Assembly: GCF_000712075.1 (NCBI RefSeq)
Contig: NZ_JONW01000009.1
Span: forward strand, 396,038-460,037
Source of the DNA: Caulobacter sp. UNC358MFTsu5.1
GTDB taxonomy: Bacteria > Pseudomonadota > Alphaproteobacteria > Caulobacterales > Caulobacteraceae
Direction of reading: 5' to 3'
DNA: 64,000 nucleotides
Shown here piece after piece: positions 33,256-42,415 of this stretch. The translations under genes and the position numbers were made by a program. Within the stretch, counting starts at the first letter, position 1, and each line of letters opens with the position of its first letter. The notes beneath the pieces are model-generated. The model was not told where the DNA came from. It ran no database searches and saw nothing but the letters and a program-made list of their open reading frames with translations.

Positions 33256-34764
33256 CTATCGGGCGTCGAACCCGTAGGCGTGGCGCATCACCTGGTAGAT
33301 GAAGCTCTCCTCGACCACGCCGTGGACCAGATAGGCCCCCGGACCGTCGGCGAACACGCCCACGTCCTCGCCCGAGTGGGCGCTGCTGGGCAGGTTGGCG
33401 GTGGCGTTCTGGTGATAGTCGACGTCGTCGGTGTCTTCCTTGGTCGGGTCGCCGCGCAGGTTCGAGCCTTCCGGACCGCCGGGACCGGTGGCGAAGCTGA
33501 GCACGGTGTAGGGCTTGCCGTCGCCGGCCAGGATCGGTTCGCCCTCGTTGCCCGCCAGGCCCAGGATCGGGGCGTTGCGGTTGGCGTAGCCCGAGATCAC
33601 CAGGCCGTGGCTGTGGTCGGCGGTGACGATCACCAGGGTCTCGTCCAGGTTCACCTTCTCCAGCACCGCCTGGACCGCCTTGGAGAACTCGACCGTCTCG
33701 GTCAGGGTCCGCTTGGCGTTGTTCAGGTGGCTGCCCATGTCGATCTTGCCGCCCTCGACCAGCAGAAAGTAGCCCTTGGGGTTCTTCGACAGCAGATCGA
33801 CGGCCTTGGTGGCCATGGCCGCCAGGGTCGGCACGCCCTCGCCCAGGATCGGACGTTCCACCTCGTAGGGCAGGTGCTCGTTGGCGAACAGACCCAGCAC
33901 CGGACCGGTCTTGGCCGGGTCCAGGGCCGCCAGTTGCGCGTCGGTGGTCACATAGGCCGCGCCGGGCGTCTTGAGCCACTCGGCGGTCAGGTCGCGGCCG
34001 TCGGCGCGCTTGCCGTCCTTGGCCTCGGGCAGGAAGCGCGAGCGCCCTCCCCCGAACGCGACATCCAGGCGGACGCCGGCCGGCGCCTCGACCAGTTGGC
34101 GGGCGATGTCCACGCAGCCGCCCGACAGGGCCTCGGCCGGCATGTCGCTGTCGCCCTCCCAGTCGCGATAGGCGGTGTGGGCGTAGGTCCCGGCCGGGGT
34201 GGCGTGGGTGATGCGGGTGGTGGTCACCGCGCCGGCCGACAGGCCGTGGGCCTTGGCCAGCTCGGCGATGGTCTCGACGCGGGTCCCCGCCTCGCTGGCG
34301 CAGCTCTCGGGCTTGGCCGCGCCCGTCAGGCCGATGATCTTGTTGCGGGTCTTCACCCCGGTGGTGATGGCGGTGATGCCCGCGGCGCTGTCGGTGACCT
34401 GGGTGTCGTGGCTGTAGGTCTTGGACAGCGCGGTCCAGGGCAGCTTCTCGAACGACAGTGAATTGCTCTCGCCGTCGACGCCGCGCTGCTGGCCCTCGTA
34501 GATGCGGCCGGCGGTCACCGTCGAGATGCCCATGCCGTCGCCCAGGAACAGGATGATGTTCTTGGCCTTGCCGGTGCGCGGATTGACGGTCAGGGCCTTG
34601 GCCAAGGCGGCCTGGCCGGCCTGGTAGTAGGCGTCGCCGGGCGCGGCGTTGGTGACCGGCGCGGCGACGGCCGGCTTGGCCGGCTTGGCGGCCTTGGGCG
34701 CGGCTTGAGCCTGGGCCGAAAAGGCGATGAGGGCGGCGGCGAGGAACAGGGAGGCGCGGGTCAC
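33256..34764 (-). CDS. phoA: Alkaline phosphatase, PhoA family
   Basis: The 502-residue protein has a signal peptide (SLFLAAALIAFSAQAQA). The nucleophile Ser lies in QVTDSAAGITA, with metal ligands in LFLGDGMGIST, VEGGKIDMGSH and VTADHSHGL. It releases phosphate from monoesters in the periplasm. The start is the GTG at 34764, placed 7 bases after GGAG; a TTG five codons earlier has no better support. A weak Pho-box-like sequence and a 7-base hairpin lie just upstream. Confidence 0.93.
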   Translation of the reverse strand: MTRASLFLAAALIAFSAQAQAAPKAAKPAKPAVAAPVTNAAPGDAYYQAGQAALAKALTVNPRTGKAKNIILFLGDGMGISTVTAGRIYEGQQRGVDGESNSLSFEKLPWTALSKTYSHDTQVTDSAAGITAITTGVKTRNKIIGLTGAAKPESCASEAGTRVETIAELAKAHGLSAGAVTTTRITHATPAGTYAHTAYRDWEGDSDMPAEALSGGCVDIARQLVEAPAGVRLDVAFGGGRSRFLPEAKDGKRADGRDLTAEWLKTPGAAYVTTDAQLAALDPAKTGPVLGLFANEHLPYEVERPILGEGVPTLAAMATKAVDLLSKNPKGYFLLVEGGKIDMGSHLNNAKRTLTETVEFSKAVQAVLEKVNLDETLVIVTADHSHGLVISGYANRNAPILGLAGNEGEPILAGDGKPYTVLSFATGPGGPEGSNLRGDPTKEDTDDVDYHQNATANLPSSAHSGEDVGVFADGPGAYLVHGVVEESFIYQVMRHAYGFDAR

Positions 34765-34797
34765 GGGAAGCTCCAGCAAGGACGTCGAACGTCCTGT

Positions 34798-34815
34798 GCT
34801 GAAGTTTCGTGACAG
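34798..34815 (-). promoter_or_regulatory. Weak Pho-box-like site
   Basis: On the minus strand the sequence reads CTGTCAC-GAAA-CTTCAGC, with one good PhoB half-site and one degenerate one in the 7+4+7 layout. It lies about 35-50 bases before the phosphatase start. Confidence 0.3.
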
Positions 34816-34842
34816 TTCGTTGTGCGCTCGCCCTGAAAGGGT

Positions 34843-35874
34843 CTAGGGCCGTCGCACGCGCCAGGCGAAGGTCGTGGCCGTGGCCAGCAGGATCGCCGCC
34901 CCGGCCTGGTGCAGCACGCCCAAGGCCAGGGGCACCGCGGCCATCAGGGTCCAGATCCCCAGCCCCGCCTGCAGGCAGACCACCCCGACCAGCACGAAGG
35001 CGGTCGTCTTGGCCTCCTGCGGCAGGCGGCGCGACCGGCCGGCGGCCACGCCGATGACGATGGCGGCGACGAACAGGGCGTAGGCCATCAGCCGGTGATG
35101 CAACTGCACCGCCCCCTGGCTGTGGGCGATCGTGCCCCACAGGCCATGGCCGGCGTATTCGGCCGGCACCAGGGCGCCGTTCATCAGCGGCCAGTCGTTA
35201 TAGACCAGCCCCGCGTCGTTGCCGGCCACCAGGGCGCCCAGCAGGCTCTGGAAGAACACCGCGCCCAGGAAGGCCAGGGCCCAGCCGCGCCAGTCGGTGC
35301 GCTCCTCGATGCGCGGCGAGCCCGACCAGGCGTCCAGGGCCGTCCACACCAGGGCGACGAACAGGATCAGGGCCAGGCCCAGGTGCATGGCCAGGCGCTC
35401 GGGAGCCACCGACACGCGCTCCGACAGGCCGCTGGACACCATCCACCAGCCGACCAGGCCCTGCAGCCCGCCCAGGCCGAACAGCACCGCGCAGCGCCAG
35501 ATCAGGCGGCGCGGGATCATCCGGCGGACCAGGAAGACCACGAACGGGATGGCGAACGCCGCCCCGACCAGACGACCCAGCAGCCGGTGCCCCCACTCCC
35601 ACCAGAAGATGCCCTTGTAGGCCTCCAGGGTCATGCCGGCGTTGACCAGCCTGTATTGCGGGATCTTCTTGTAGAGCTCGAAATTGGCCCGCCAGGCCTC
35701 GTCCGACATCGGCGGCAGCGCGCCCATGATCGGCTTCCACTGGGTGATCGACAGGCCGGAGTCGGTCAGGCGGGTCGCGCCCCCGACCACCACCATGCAG
35801 AAGACCAGGAAGGCCACGGCGAACAGCCAGATGGCGACGGGCCTGGAACGATCGGAACGCAAGAAGGACGTCAT
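34843..35874 (-). CDS. ctaA: Heme A synthase (COX15/CtaA)
   Basis: CtaA oxidises heme O to heme A for aa3 oxidase. The 343-residue protein has eight predicted membrane segments and the conserved heme His sites in [31 protein letters not shown] and [26 protein letters not shown] near the N-terminus is diagnostic. The start is at MTSFLRSD; an earlier in-frame ATG (36099) is not supported. It is divergent from the GlsB-like gene. Confidence 0.95.
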   Translation of the reverse strand: MTSFLRSDRSRPVAIWLFAVAFLVFCMVVVGGATRLTDSGLSITQWKPIMGALPPMSDEAWRANFELYKKIPQYRLVNAGMTLEAYKGIFWWEWGHRLLGRLVGAAFAIPFVVFLVRRMIPRRLIWRCAVLFGLGGLQGLVGWWMVSSGLSERVSVAPERLAMHLGLALILFVALVWTALDAWSGSPRIEERTDWRGWALAFLGAVFFQSLLGALVAGNDAGLVYNDWPLMNGALVPAEYAGHGLWGTIAHSQGAVQLHHRLMAYALFVAAIVIGVAAGRSRRLPQEAKTTAFVLVGVVCLQAGLGIWTLMAAVPLALGVLHQAGAAILLATATTFAWRVRRP

Positions 35875-36015
35875 GACAGCCGGTAAAAACGTCAGTTGGG
35901 GGCCGAAATACGGCGAAGCCTTGCCGTACGCCTGACAGCGCCCCGCGTCCATGGCCTCATGACGCGTAAGGCCTCGCATGCGATGATGGGGCGGTTTCGG
36001 GGGTGGAGTTGGTTC

Positions 36016-36279
36016 ATGAGCGGAGTTGGCGTCTTTGTCGCCGTGGTGATCGGCATCCTGGCCGGCTATGTCGCCGACCTGGTGCTGGCGCGTCGCCATG
36101 CGCTGTTCACCAAGCTCTTGATCGGCGTCGTCGGTTCGTTCATCGGAACGTTCATCGCCCAGCGGCTGGAGTTCCGGTTCGACGGCTTCCTCGGCAGCCT
36201 GCTGGTCTCCAGCGTGGGCGCGATCTTCTTCCTGGCCGTCCTCGGCATTGTTTCGAGCATCTTCCGGAGACCCGCTTGA
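36016..36279 (+). CDS. GlsB/YeaQ-family membrane protein
   Basis: The 87-residue protein has three hydrophobic segments with the family pattern [26 protein letters not shown] and [18 protein letters not shown]. These small inner-membrane proteins are of unknown function and often stress-linked. Its stop overlaps the TTG start of the next gene. Confidence 0.78.
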   Translation: MSGVGVFVAVVIGILAGYVADLVLARRHALFTKLLIGVVGSFIGTFIAQRLEFRFDGFLGSLLVSSVGAIFFLAVLGIVSSIFRRPA

Positions 36280-36503
36280 GCGCTCCCCTCATCCCCGCCC
36301 GCCTGCGTAAGCTGATCGGCGGGATCGGCATCATGGTGTTCCTGGCCGCCTGGATCTGGGCCTTCACCAGCCTCTACGACTACCTGCCGAACAATCGCGC
36401 CGTGCACCTGATCTATTTCGTCGTCGCGGGCATGGGCTGGGGCCTGCCGCTGATGCCGCTGATGTCGTGGATGGGCAAGGCGGACAAGCCGATCGGGCGC
36501 TGA
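36276..36503 (+). CDS. DUF2842 small membrane protein
   Basis: The 75-residue protein has two membrane segments ([19 protein letters not shown] and [18 protein letters not shown]) with the DUF2842 pattern, followed by a short basic end. The start is a TTG at 36276 overlapping the upstream stop in TTGA, with GGAGA five bases before it, so translation is coupled. Its function is unknown. Confidence 0.82.
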   Translation: MSAPLIPARLRKLIGGIGIMVFLAAWIWAFTSLYDYLPNNRAVHLIYFVVAGMGWGLPLMPLMSWMGKADKPIGR

Positions 36504-36512
36504 GGCTCACGG

Positions 36513-36632
36513 ACTTGCCCCCACCTGACCGCTTCGCGGTCTGTCCGCCCCCCCATAGGGGGCGGAGCCCATGGCGCGAGGCTCTTCCCCCTCTGGGGGA
36601 AGACGATCGCGAAGCGATCCGTAGGGGCAAGT
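36513..36632. repeat. Palindromic intergenic element between DUF2842 gene and tRNA-Pro
   Basis: Outer arms ACTTGCCCC (36513-36521) and GGGGCAAGT (36624-36632) enclose several hairpins: CGCTTCGCG, CCGCCCCCC/GGGGGCGG, CTTCCCCC/GGGGGAAG and GATCGCGAAGCGATC. It looks like a dispersed intergenic repeat. Confidence 0.6.
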
Positions 36633-36652
36633 GTTAGCCGCACCGGACAACG

Positions 36653-36680
36653 AAAAAGGCCGCCCCGGAGGGCGGCCTTT
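36653..36680 (-). terminator. Intrinsic terminator of tRNA-Pro
   Basis: Stem GGCCGCCC/GGGCGGCC (36658-36665 and 36670-36677) ends in TTTTT on the minus strand. It lies 35 bases after the tRNA gene. Confidence 0.75.
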
Positions 36681-36714
36681 CCATTCTTCCGGTCCCGATC
36701 CTCGCGAGGAGGAA

Positions 36715-36791
<77 letters not shown>

Positions 36792-36876
36792 ATCCGGAAG
36801 GAGCGCCCTTATAGGTGCGGCTTTCTCCGGGAGCAATGGGATTCCTGAGGGATTTTGAGCAGCGCTCGAAAGCGCT

Positions 36877-37308
36877 TCAGGCGCCCCGCAAAAGCCCGTC
36901 CAGCCGGGCCTTCACGGCCTGAAGGTCGTCCAGCGCCAGGACCAGCCGACCCCTCGCCTCGTCGGCCAGCTCGACGTGCGACGGCGAATCGACGATGGCG
37001 GCGACGGCCAGACCGTCCAGCGAGGCCGAGCCGTTGTCGCCCAGGCCGGCGGCGATCACATGGGTCAGGCCCTGCTCGCGGTGCAGCTTCTGCACGCCCT
37101 TGATGGTGTAGCCCTCGGCGTGCAGCAGGGCGCGCACGCCGCTCAGCACGGCGATGTCCTGCGGGCGGTAGAACCGCCGCCCGCCGGCCCGCTTCATCGG
37201 GCGAATGAACGAGAACTTGGTTTCCCAGAAGCGCAGGACGTGCTGTGGCACGCCCAGCTCCTCGGCGGCTTCGGAAATCGTGCGGAAGGCGTTGGGCCCC
37301 TTCGCCAC
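36877..37308 (-). CDS. MerR-family transcriptional regulator
   Basis: The 143-residue protein has an N-terminal MerR winged helix ([45 protein letters not shown]), then a helical C-terminus without the metal or Fe-S Cys motifs of classic sensors. It is found beside ihfA in many alphaproteobacteria. It lies 15 bases downstream of ihfA and is probably co-transcribed. Confidence 0.88.
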   Translation of the reverse strand: MAKGPNAFRTISEAAEELGVPQHVLRFWETKFSFIRPMKRAGGRRFYRPQDIAVLSGVRALLHAEGYTIKGVQKLHREQGLTHVIAAGLGDNGSASLDGLAVAAIVDSPSHVELADEARGRLVLALDDLQAVKARLDGLLRGA

Positions 37309-37323
37309 CGCATCGAATCCTTC

Positions 37324-37626
37324 TTAGCCGCCCAAGGCGCGGTCGATTCGCGCCTTCATGACTTGCGAGGCCCGGAAACCGATCACCCGGCGGGGCTCGA
37401 TCTCTGCGGGTTCCCCGGTCTTGGGATTGCGGCCCATGCGGGCCCGCTTGTCGCGCACCTGGAAGACGCCGAAACCGGAAAGCTTGACCGTCTCGCCCTG
37501 TTCCAGCGCCTCGGCGACCAGATCCAGGGTGCGTTCGACCAGGCCCGCGCAGTCCTGCCGGGTCAGACCGACTTCTTCGTGGACCGCCTCGCAGAGATCG
37601 GCCCGGGTCAATGTCGCGCCTTTCAT
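37324..37626 (-). CDS. ihfA: Integration host factor subunit alpha
   Basis: The 100-residue protein has [19 protein letters not shown] at the start and the DNA-bending arm with [23 protein letters not shown]. IhfA forms a heterodimer with IhfB and bends DNA at promoters. It is followed by merR. Confidence 0.97.
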   Translation of the reverse strand: MKGATLTRADLCEAVHEEVGLTRQDCAGLVERTLDLVAEALEQGETVKLSGFGVFQVRDKRARMGRNPKTGEPAEIEPRRVIGFRASQVMKARIDRALGG

Positions 37627-37816
37627 GACGCCCCCTTACGCTTGATTGACAAACCCCAGAGCGCCCCTCGTCCGACGGGGTGGAGCCCCGTGTTTCTGCA
37701 ACGCGCTCTCATCAACTCAAACCTGCATGCCGCGATTATCGCGTGGAGTCAAAGGCTGAGGGCCAAGACTTGAGACGATAGCGCAAGCTAGCGGGCGAAA
37801 ACAGCCAAGCTTGGCC

Positions 37817-38794
37817 TTAAAGCCGGAGAACGCAGGCGCCCCAGGTCAATCCGCCGCCCATCGCCTCGAGCAGCAGCAGCTGGCCCGGTTTGATGCGGCC
37901 GTCGGCGATTCCCTGGGCGAAGGCCAGCGGGATCGAGGCGGCCGAGGTGTTGGCGTGCAGGGCGACCGTCGAGATCACCTTGTCCTCGTCGATGCCGCAG
38001 CGATGGGCCACGCCGGCCAGGATGCGCTGGTTGGCCTGGTGCGGGATGAACCAGTCCACCTCGGGCACGCTCACGCCGGCCACTTCGGCGGCGGCGAAGA
38101 TCGCCTCGGAGATGTTGACCACCGCGTGCTTGAAGACCTGGTTGCCCAGCATGCGCAGCTTGCCGACCGTGCCCGTGGTCGACGGACCGCCGTCCACGTA
38201 GAGCAGCTCCTGCTTGGTGCCGTCGGCGCGCAGGGCGAAGCCCAGGACGCCCTGGTCGGCCGTGGTCCCCTGCCCTTCGCGCGGCTCCAGCACCACGGCG
38301 CCGGCCCCGTCGCCGAACAGCACGCAGGTGCCGCGGTCGGTCCAGTCCATCAGCCGGGTCATGGCCTCGGCCCCGATCACCAGGGCGCACTTGGCGTGGC
38401 CTCGGGCCACGAAGCCGTCGGCGACGCTGAGCGCGTAGACGAAGCCCGAGCACACGGCCTGGACGTCGAAGGCGATGCCGACAGGCGCGCCCAGCTTGCG
38501 CTGGACGATGGTGGCCGTGGCCGGGAAGGTCATGTCCGCCGTGGTGGTGGCCACGATGATCAGGTCGACGTCGGCTGCGGTCTTGCCGGCCCGTTCCAGC
38601 GCCTGCTGGGCGGCGCGGAAGGCCAGGTCCGAGACCGGCTGATCGTCGGCCACCATGTGGCGCTGGCGGATGCCCGTGCGCTCGACGATCCAGGCGTCGC
38701 TGGTGTCGACGGTCTCGGCCAACTGGTCGTTGGTGACGATGTTGTCCGGCAGATAGGCCCCGACGCCGGTGACGGCGCTACGAATTACGCTCAC
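37817..38794 (-). CDS. fabH: 3-oxoacyl-ACP synthase III
   Basis: FabH starts fatty-acid synthesis by joining acetyl-CoA and malonyl-ACP. The 325-residue protein has the triad Cys in DVQAVCSGFVYA, His in FIPHQANQRI and Asn in LHANTSAASIP. The start is the GTG at 38794, overlapping the plsX stop in GTGA, so the two are translationally coupled. A GGGAG precedes it. Confidence 0.96.
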   Translation of the reverse strand: MSVIRSAVTGVGAYLPDNIVTNDQLAETVDTSDAWIVERTGIRQRHMVADDQPVSDLAFRAAQQALERAGKTAADVDLIIVATTTADMTFPATATIVQRKLGAPVGIAFDVQAVCSGFVYALSVADGFVARGHAKCALVIGAEAMTRLMDWTDRGTCVLFGDGAGAVVLEPREGQGTTADQGVLGFALRADGTKQELLYVDGGPSTTGTVGKLRMLGNQVFKHAVVNISEAIFAAAEVAGVSVPEVDWFIPHQANQRILAGVAHRCGIDEDKVISTVALHANTSAASIPLAFAQGIADGRIKPGQLLLLEAMGGGLTWGACVLRL

Positions 38795-39882
38795 TCGGAA
38801 GCTCCCTGGCCTTCGGCGCCCGACACGCCTCCGGCCGTTTCTTCTTCTGCACCGGCTTTGAGGCCGGTTTCGGTCAGACGGTTCAGGTTGCGGTCGATCT
38901 CGGCCGAGAAGTCGCTGCGGGCCAGGTCGACCGCCACGCGGATGGCCGAGGCGTAGCCCAGGGCGTCGGCCCCGCCGTGGCTCTTGACCACGATGCCGTT
39001 GAGGCCCAGCAGCGGGCCGCCGTTGACTCGTCCAGGATCCAGGCGCCGGCGCATCTTCTTCAGCGCGCCCGAGGCGATCACCGCCCCCAGCATGGCCAGG
39101 GGCCCGGACGTCAGGGTGGTCTTGATCTCGGCGGCGAAGAAGCGGGCCAGGCCCTCGGCGGTCTTCAGGGCCACGTTGCCGGTGAAGCCGTCGGTGACGA
39201 CCACGTCGACCGTGCCCTTGGCGATGTCGGTGCCCTCGACGAAACCGCGATAATCGAAGTCCAGCTTGGTCTCCTTGAGGATGGCGTGCGCCTCGCGCAC
39301 TTCCTCGTGGCCCTTCTGGTCCTCGGAGCCCACGTTCAGCAGGCCCACGGTCGGACGCTCCGAGCCGTGCACCGCGTGGTGGAAGGCCGCGCCCATGATC
39401 GCGAACTCGATCAGCTGCTTGGCGTCGCTTTCGACGTTGGCGCCGACGTCCAGCACGGCCGAGACGCCGCGCATGGTCGGCCAGCTGGCCACGATCGCCG
39501 GGCGCTCCAGATTGGCCCCCATGCGCAGGATCAGCTTGGAGATCGCCATCAGGGCGCCGGTGTTGCCGGCTGAGACGCAGGCGGCGGCCTCGCCGGCCCG
39601 GATCGCCTCGACGGCGTTCCACAGGCTGGTGCCCTTGCCCCGGCGCATGGCCTGGGCGGGCTTCTCCTCCATGGAGATGGCCTTGTCGGTGTGGCGCACC
39701 TCGCTGACGGCGCGGGCGCCGGGGCTCTTGGCCAGCTGGGCGTTCAGCTGGACCTCGTCGCCGTGCAGCAGGAAGCGGACGTCGGGCAGGCTCTTGGCGG
39801 CGAGCGCCACGGCCGGGACGATCACGGACGGACCGTGATCCCCGCCCATGGCGTCGATCGAAATGACTACGGAATCAGGCAC
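38791..39882 (-). CDS. plsX: Phosphate acyltransferase
   Basis: PlsX makes acyl-phosphate from acyl-ACP for phospholipid synthesis. The 363-residue protein has SIDAMGGDHGPSVIVPA at the start, SAGNTGALMAISK, GFTGNVALKTAEG and GLNGIVVKSHGGAD, all typical. It lies between yceD and fabH; rpmF, often in this gene set, is not here. Confidence 0.96.
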   Translation of the reverse strand: MPDSVVISIDAMGGDHGPSVIVPAVALAAKSLPDVRFLLHGDEVQLNAQLAKSPGARAVSEVRHTDKAISMEEKPAQAMRRGKGTSLWNAVEAIRAGEAAACVSAGNTGALMAISKLILRMGANLERPAIVASWPTMRGVSAVLDVGANVESDAKQLIEFAIMGAAFHHAVHGSERPTVGLLNVGSEDQKGHEEVREAHAILKETKLDFDYRGFVEGTDIAKGTVDVVVTDGFTGNVALKTAEGLARFFAAEIKTTLTSGPLAMLGAVIASGALKKMRRRLDPGRVNGGPLLGLNGIVVKSHGGADALGYASAIRVAVDLARSDFSAEIDRNLNRLTETGLKAGAEEETAGGVSGAEGQGASE

Positions 39883-39991
39883 GAGGCGCTATCGGCTCCA
39901 GAAGCGGCGCACCGCCCGTTCAAAGGTGAGGGCCAGGCGGCCGGACGATACAGCCGCGGTAATATCACGCAAGCGGAAGGAATGGGCCATT

Positions 39992-40549
39992 TCAGCCCCC
40001 CTCCCCGCCGGCTTCGGGGTCGCTCTTCAGCTTTTTCAGGGCCGCGAAGGGCGAAAGGTCCACGGGCTCGGGCGGTTGCTGGAACACCGCGCCCGGCTTG
40101 CGGGGGAACGGGTCCAGCTCCAGGGCCAGGTGCTCGATGACATAGCCGGTGACGTCGATGGTCTCGTCCTCGAGCACGTCGGGCGGATCGTCGCCCTCCG
40201 GGTCCAGGCCCAGCTCGCCGCCGGTGTCCTCGTCCTGGGGCGCGTACTCGCTGTCGGCCGGCAGGACGTGGACGCTGAACCGCGACTCGACCGGCTCCTC
40301 GAACTCGTCGGCCGAGACGCCGCACACCTGGGTCACCCGGGCGCGGATCAGGCCCGAAACCTCGGCGCCGTCCATCCAGGGGCGCAGGAAGATCTGGGCG
40401 GTCAGGGATTCCACGGCGACCAGGCCGAGGGTCTTGGCGATCTCGCGACGCGCGGCCTCGTCCAGCTCGAATCGCAGATCGACGCCGCCGCGGCTCACCC
40501 GTCCCAGGGAGACGGCGCTGGGCCAGGGATCGATCACGCCTTCGGCCAT
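39992..40549 (-). CDS. yceD: YceD family (DUF177) protein
   Basis: The 185-residue protein has the DUF177 core: RRWLR-like LRPWMDGAEVSGLIRARVTQVCGVSADEFEEPVE with the single Cys, followed by an acidic stretch and FAALKKLK. YceD is linked to 23S rRNA and ribosome assembly. Its start overlaps the end of the cytochrome-bc1 chaperone gene by 16 bases. Confidence 0.85.
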   Translation of the reverse strand: MAEGVIDPWPSAVSLGRVSRGGVDLRFELDEAARREIAKTLGLVAVESLTAQIFLRPWMDGAEVSGLIRARVTQVCGVSADEFEEPVESRFSVHVLPADSEYAPQDEDTGGELGLDPEGDDPPDVLEDETIDVTGYVIEHLALELDPFPRKPGAVFQQPPEPVDLSPFAALKKLKSDPEAGGEGG

Positions 40550-41064
40550 TGGGCCTCTCCTTGCAGCAGGGTCTCGAGCGGCTGGGCCGCCAGGCCGTCG
40601 CGCGCGGCCACCACATAGTCCGTCAGGCCGGCCAAGTCGCCCTCGCCGCGCTCCTCGAACGCCGTGCGGGCCAGGGCCGCGCTCAGCACCGAGCGGTCGG
40701 GCAAGGCGTTGGCCGCCTCGTCGAACGCCTTGATCCGCCCGTAGGCGGCGCCGACCAGCTTCTTCATCTTCTTGCCGACGGCGGTGTCGGACACGCCGAT
40801 CTCGCGGAAGGCGTCGTCCAGGCCGCGCGTATAGGCGTTGAAGGTCTCCTGCGAGACCTCGGCCGCCGACTCGCCCTGGCCCTTCAGCCGCTCCAGCAGC
40901 AGGGCCACGTGCAGGGTGAACAGCTCGAACCGGCCTTCCATCGAGTCGTGGACGCCCATCCGGGCGTAGAACGCGGCCGATCGGGCCTGCGCCACCGCCG
41001 AGGCATAGAGTTTGCCCCCCGCCGCCTTGGCGGGCCTGGGTTTGAGCAGCCGGTCCAGAAACAT
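40534..41064 (-). CDS. Ubiquinol-cytochrome c chaperone (CBP3/UQCC family)
   Basis: The 176-residue protein has the family core: YASAVAQARSAAFYARMGVHDSMEGRFELFTLHVALLL, QETFNAYTRGLDDAFREIGVSD and VGKKMKKLVGAAYGR. Members help assemble the cytochrome bc1 complex. The start is MFLDRLL with GAGG upstream. It overlaps yceD and may be its operon leader. Confidence 0.85.
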   Translation of the reverse strand: MFLDRLLKPRPAKAAGGKLYASAVAQARSAAFYARMGVHDSMEGRFELFTLHVALLLERLKGQGESAAEVSQETFNAYTRGLDDAFREIGVSDTAVGKKMKKLVGAAYGRIKAFDEAANALPDRSVLSAALARTAFEERGEGDLAGLTDYVVAARDGLAAQPLETLLQGEAQWPKA

Positions 41065-41184
41065 CACTTCGCCTCGATTTCGCCGCGACACGGAACTAGT
41101 TAGCCGTTCGATCCACGCGGACCATTGAACTAAGCCCGCGCGGGCGATAGGTCAAAGTCAGCCTGTCTAGGTTCCGGAGCCTCA

Positions 41185-41670
41185 ATGTTTCGTCCTGCCG
41201 TTCTCGCCGCCGCCGTCATCGGCCTCGCCGTCGTCGCCGGAGGCTGCACGCCGCTGACGAGCTATTCCGGGTTCCAAGCCATCGAAGCCAAGCCGACCGA
41301 CATGAAGATCGGCGAGGACAGCAAGTCGACCGTGACGGAAAAGCTGGGCTCGCCCTCGGCCACGTCCACCTTCGACCAGAACGCCTGGTACTACATCTCG
41401 CAGACCACCGACCGCGTGGCCTTCTACAAACCCCGGGTGATCAAGCGCGACGTGGTGGCGATCAAGTTCAACCCGGCCGACGAGAAGGTCGCCTCGGTCG
41501 ACACCTACACGCTGAAGGACGGCAAGGTCATCGCCTACAACGGCCATGAGACCCCGACCCGCGGCCGCGAGATGACGATCCTCGAACAGCTGCTGGGCAA
41601 CGTCGGTCGCGGCGGCATGCTGCCGCAGGACGACGACACCCCCGGCAACCGTCCGCAGGACCGCCGCTAG
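41185..41670 (+). CDS. bamE: Outer-membrane assembly lipoprotein BamE/SmpA
   Basis: The 161-residue lipoprotein has a lipobox ending in VVAGGC and the BamE fold: KIGEDSKSTVTEKLGSPSATSTFDQNAWYYIS. BamE supports the BAM complex that inserts outer-membrane proteins. It is divergent from the bc1 chaperone. Confidence 0.9.
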   Translation: MFRPAVLAAAVIGLAVVAGGCTPLTSYSGFQAIEAKPTDMKIGEDSKSTVTEKLGSPSATSTFDQNAWYYISQTTDRVAFYKPRVIKRDVVAIKFNPADEKVASVDTYTLKDGKVIAYNGHETPTRGREMTILEQLLGNVGRGGMLPQDDDTPGNRPQDRR

Positions 41671-41830
41671 GCCTTCCCCAACGGAAGCTTCACCGTACGA
41701 TGCGTTAAGCATAAGCGGCTGAAATCCCGCGACAATTTGTCAATCCGTCAACGGTTTCTAAACGACGACGGATACAATCTCCGGAAGTAAGCCTGCGGCA
41801 GCGTATCGTGGCGCTGCGACTTCCGGGGGA

Positions 41831-42409
41831 ATGACTGTGAGCGCGCCTGATCTGCGCCCGTTGACGGTGCTCATCATCGACGACAACGAGCCGATGCGCG
41901 AGATCATCGCCACGGTCCTGAAGTCGTTGGGCATCCGCAAGATCTTCGTCGCCAGCGATGGCGTCGAGGCGCTGAAGATCGTGACCGAGCGCGAGGTCGA
42001 CATCATCTTCACCGACCTGATGATGCAGCCGGTCGACGGCCTGGCCTTCATCCGCTGGGTGCGCACTTCGCCGGCCAGCAACAATCCCTACACGCCGATC
42101 ATCATGGTCACCGGCCACGCCACCCGCGCCAGCCTGGACGAGGCCCGCATGGCCGGGGTGACCGAGTTCCTGGCCAAGCCCCTCACCGCCAAGGGCGTGC
42201 TGCACCGCCTGAACGAGGTGATCAACAATCCGCGCGACTTCGTGCGCACCGCCGCCTATTTCGGCCCCTGCCGGCGGCGCAAGATCGACTACGACTATCA
42301 GGGCGAGGAACGGCGCGGCGTGGCCGAGACCGCCAAGGCCCAGGTGTTCACCGACGCCCACGGCCAGGTCGCCGACGAGCCGATCCTCGATCCGGAAGAC
42401 TGCTACTGA
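41831..42409 (+). CDS. Response regulator with C-terminal extension
   Basis: The 192-residue protein has a receiver domain (residues 10-130): LIIDDNEPMREII, the phospho-acceptor Asp in VDIIFTDLMMQP, the Thr in IMVTGHAT and the Lys in EFLAKPL. The remaining 60 residues hold no known output domain, only charged sequence with YFGPCRRRKIDYDYQGEERR. It may act by protein contact. A GTG three codons later is an alternative start. Confidence 0.88.
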   Translation: MTVSAPDLRPLTVLIIDDNEPMREIIATVLKSLGIRKIFVASDGVEALKIVTEREVDIIFTDLMMQPVDGLAFIRWVRTSPASNNPYTPIIMVTGHATRASLDEARMAGVTEFLAKPLTAKGVLHRLNEVINNPRDFVRTAAYFGPCRRRKIDYDYQGEERRGVAETAKAQVFTDAHGQVADEPILDPEDCY

Positions 42410-42415
42410 TCCGCC

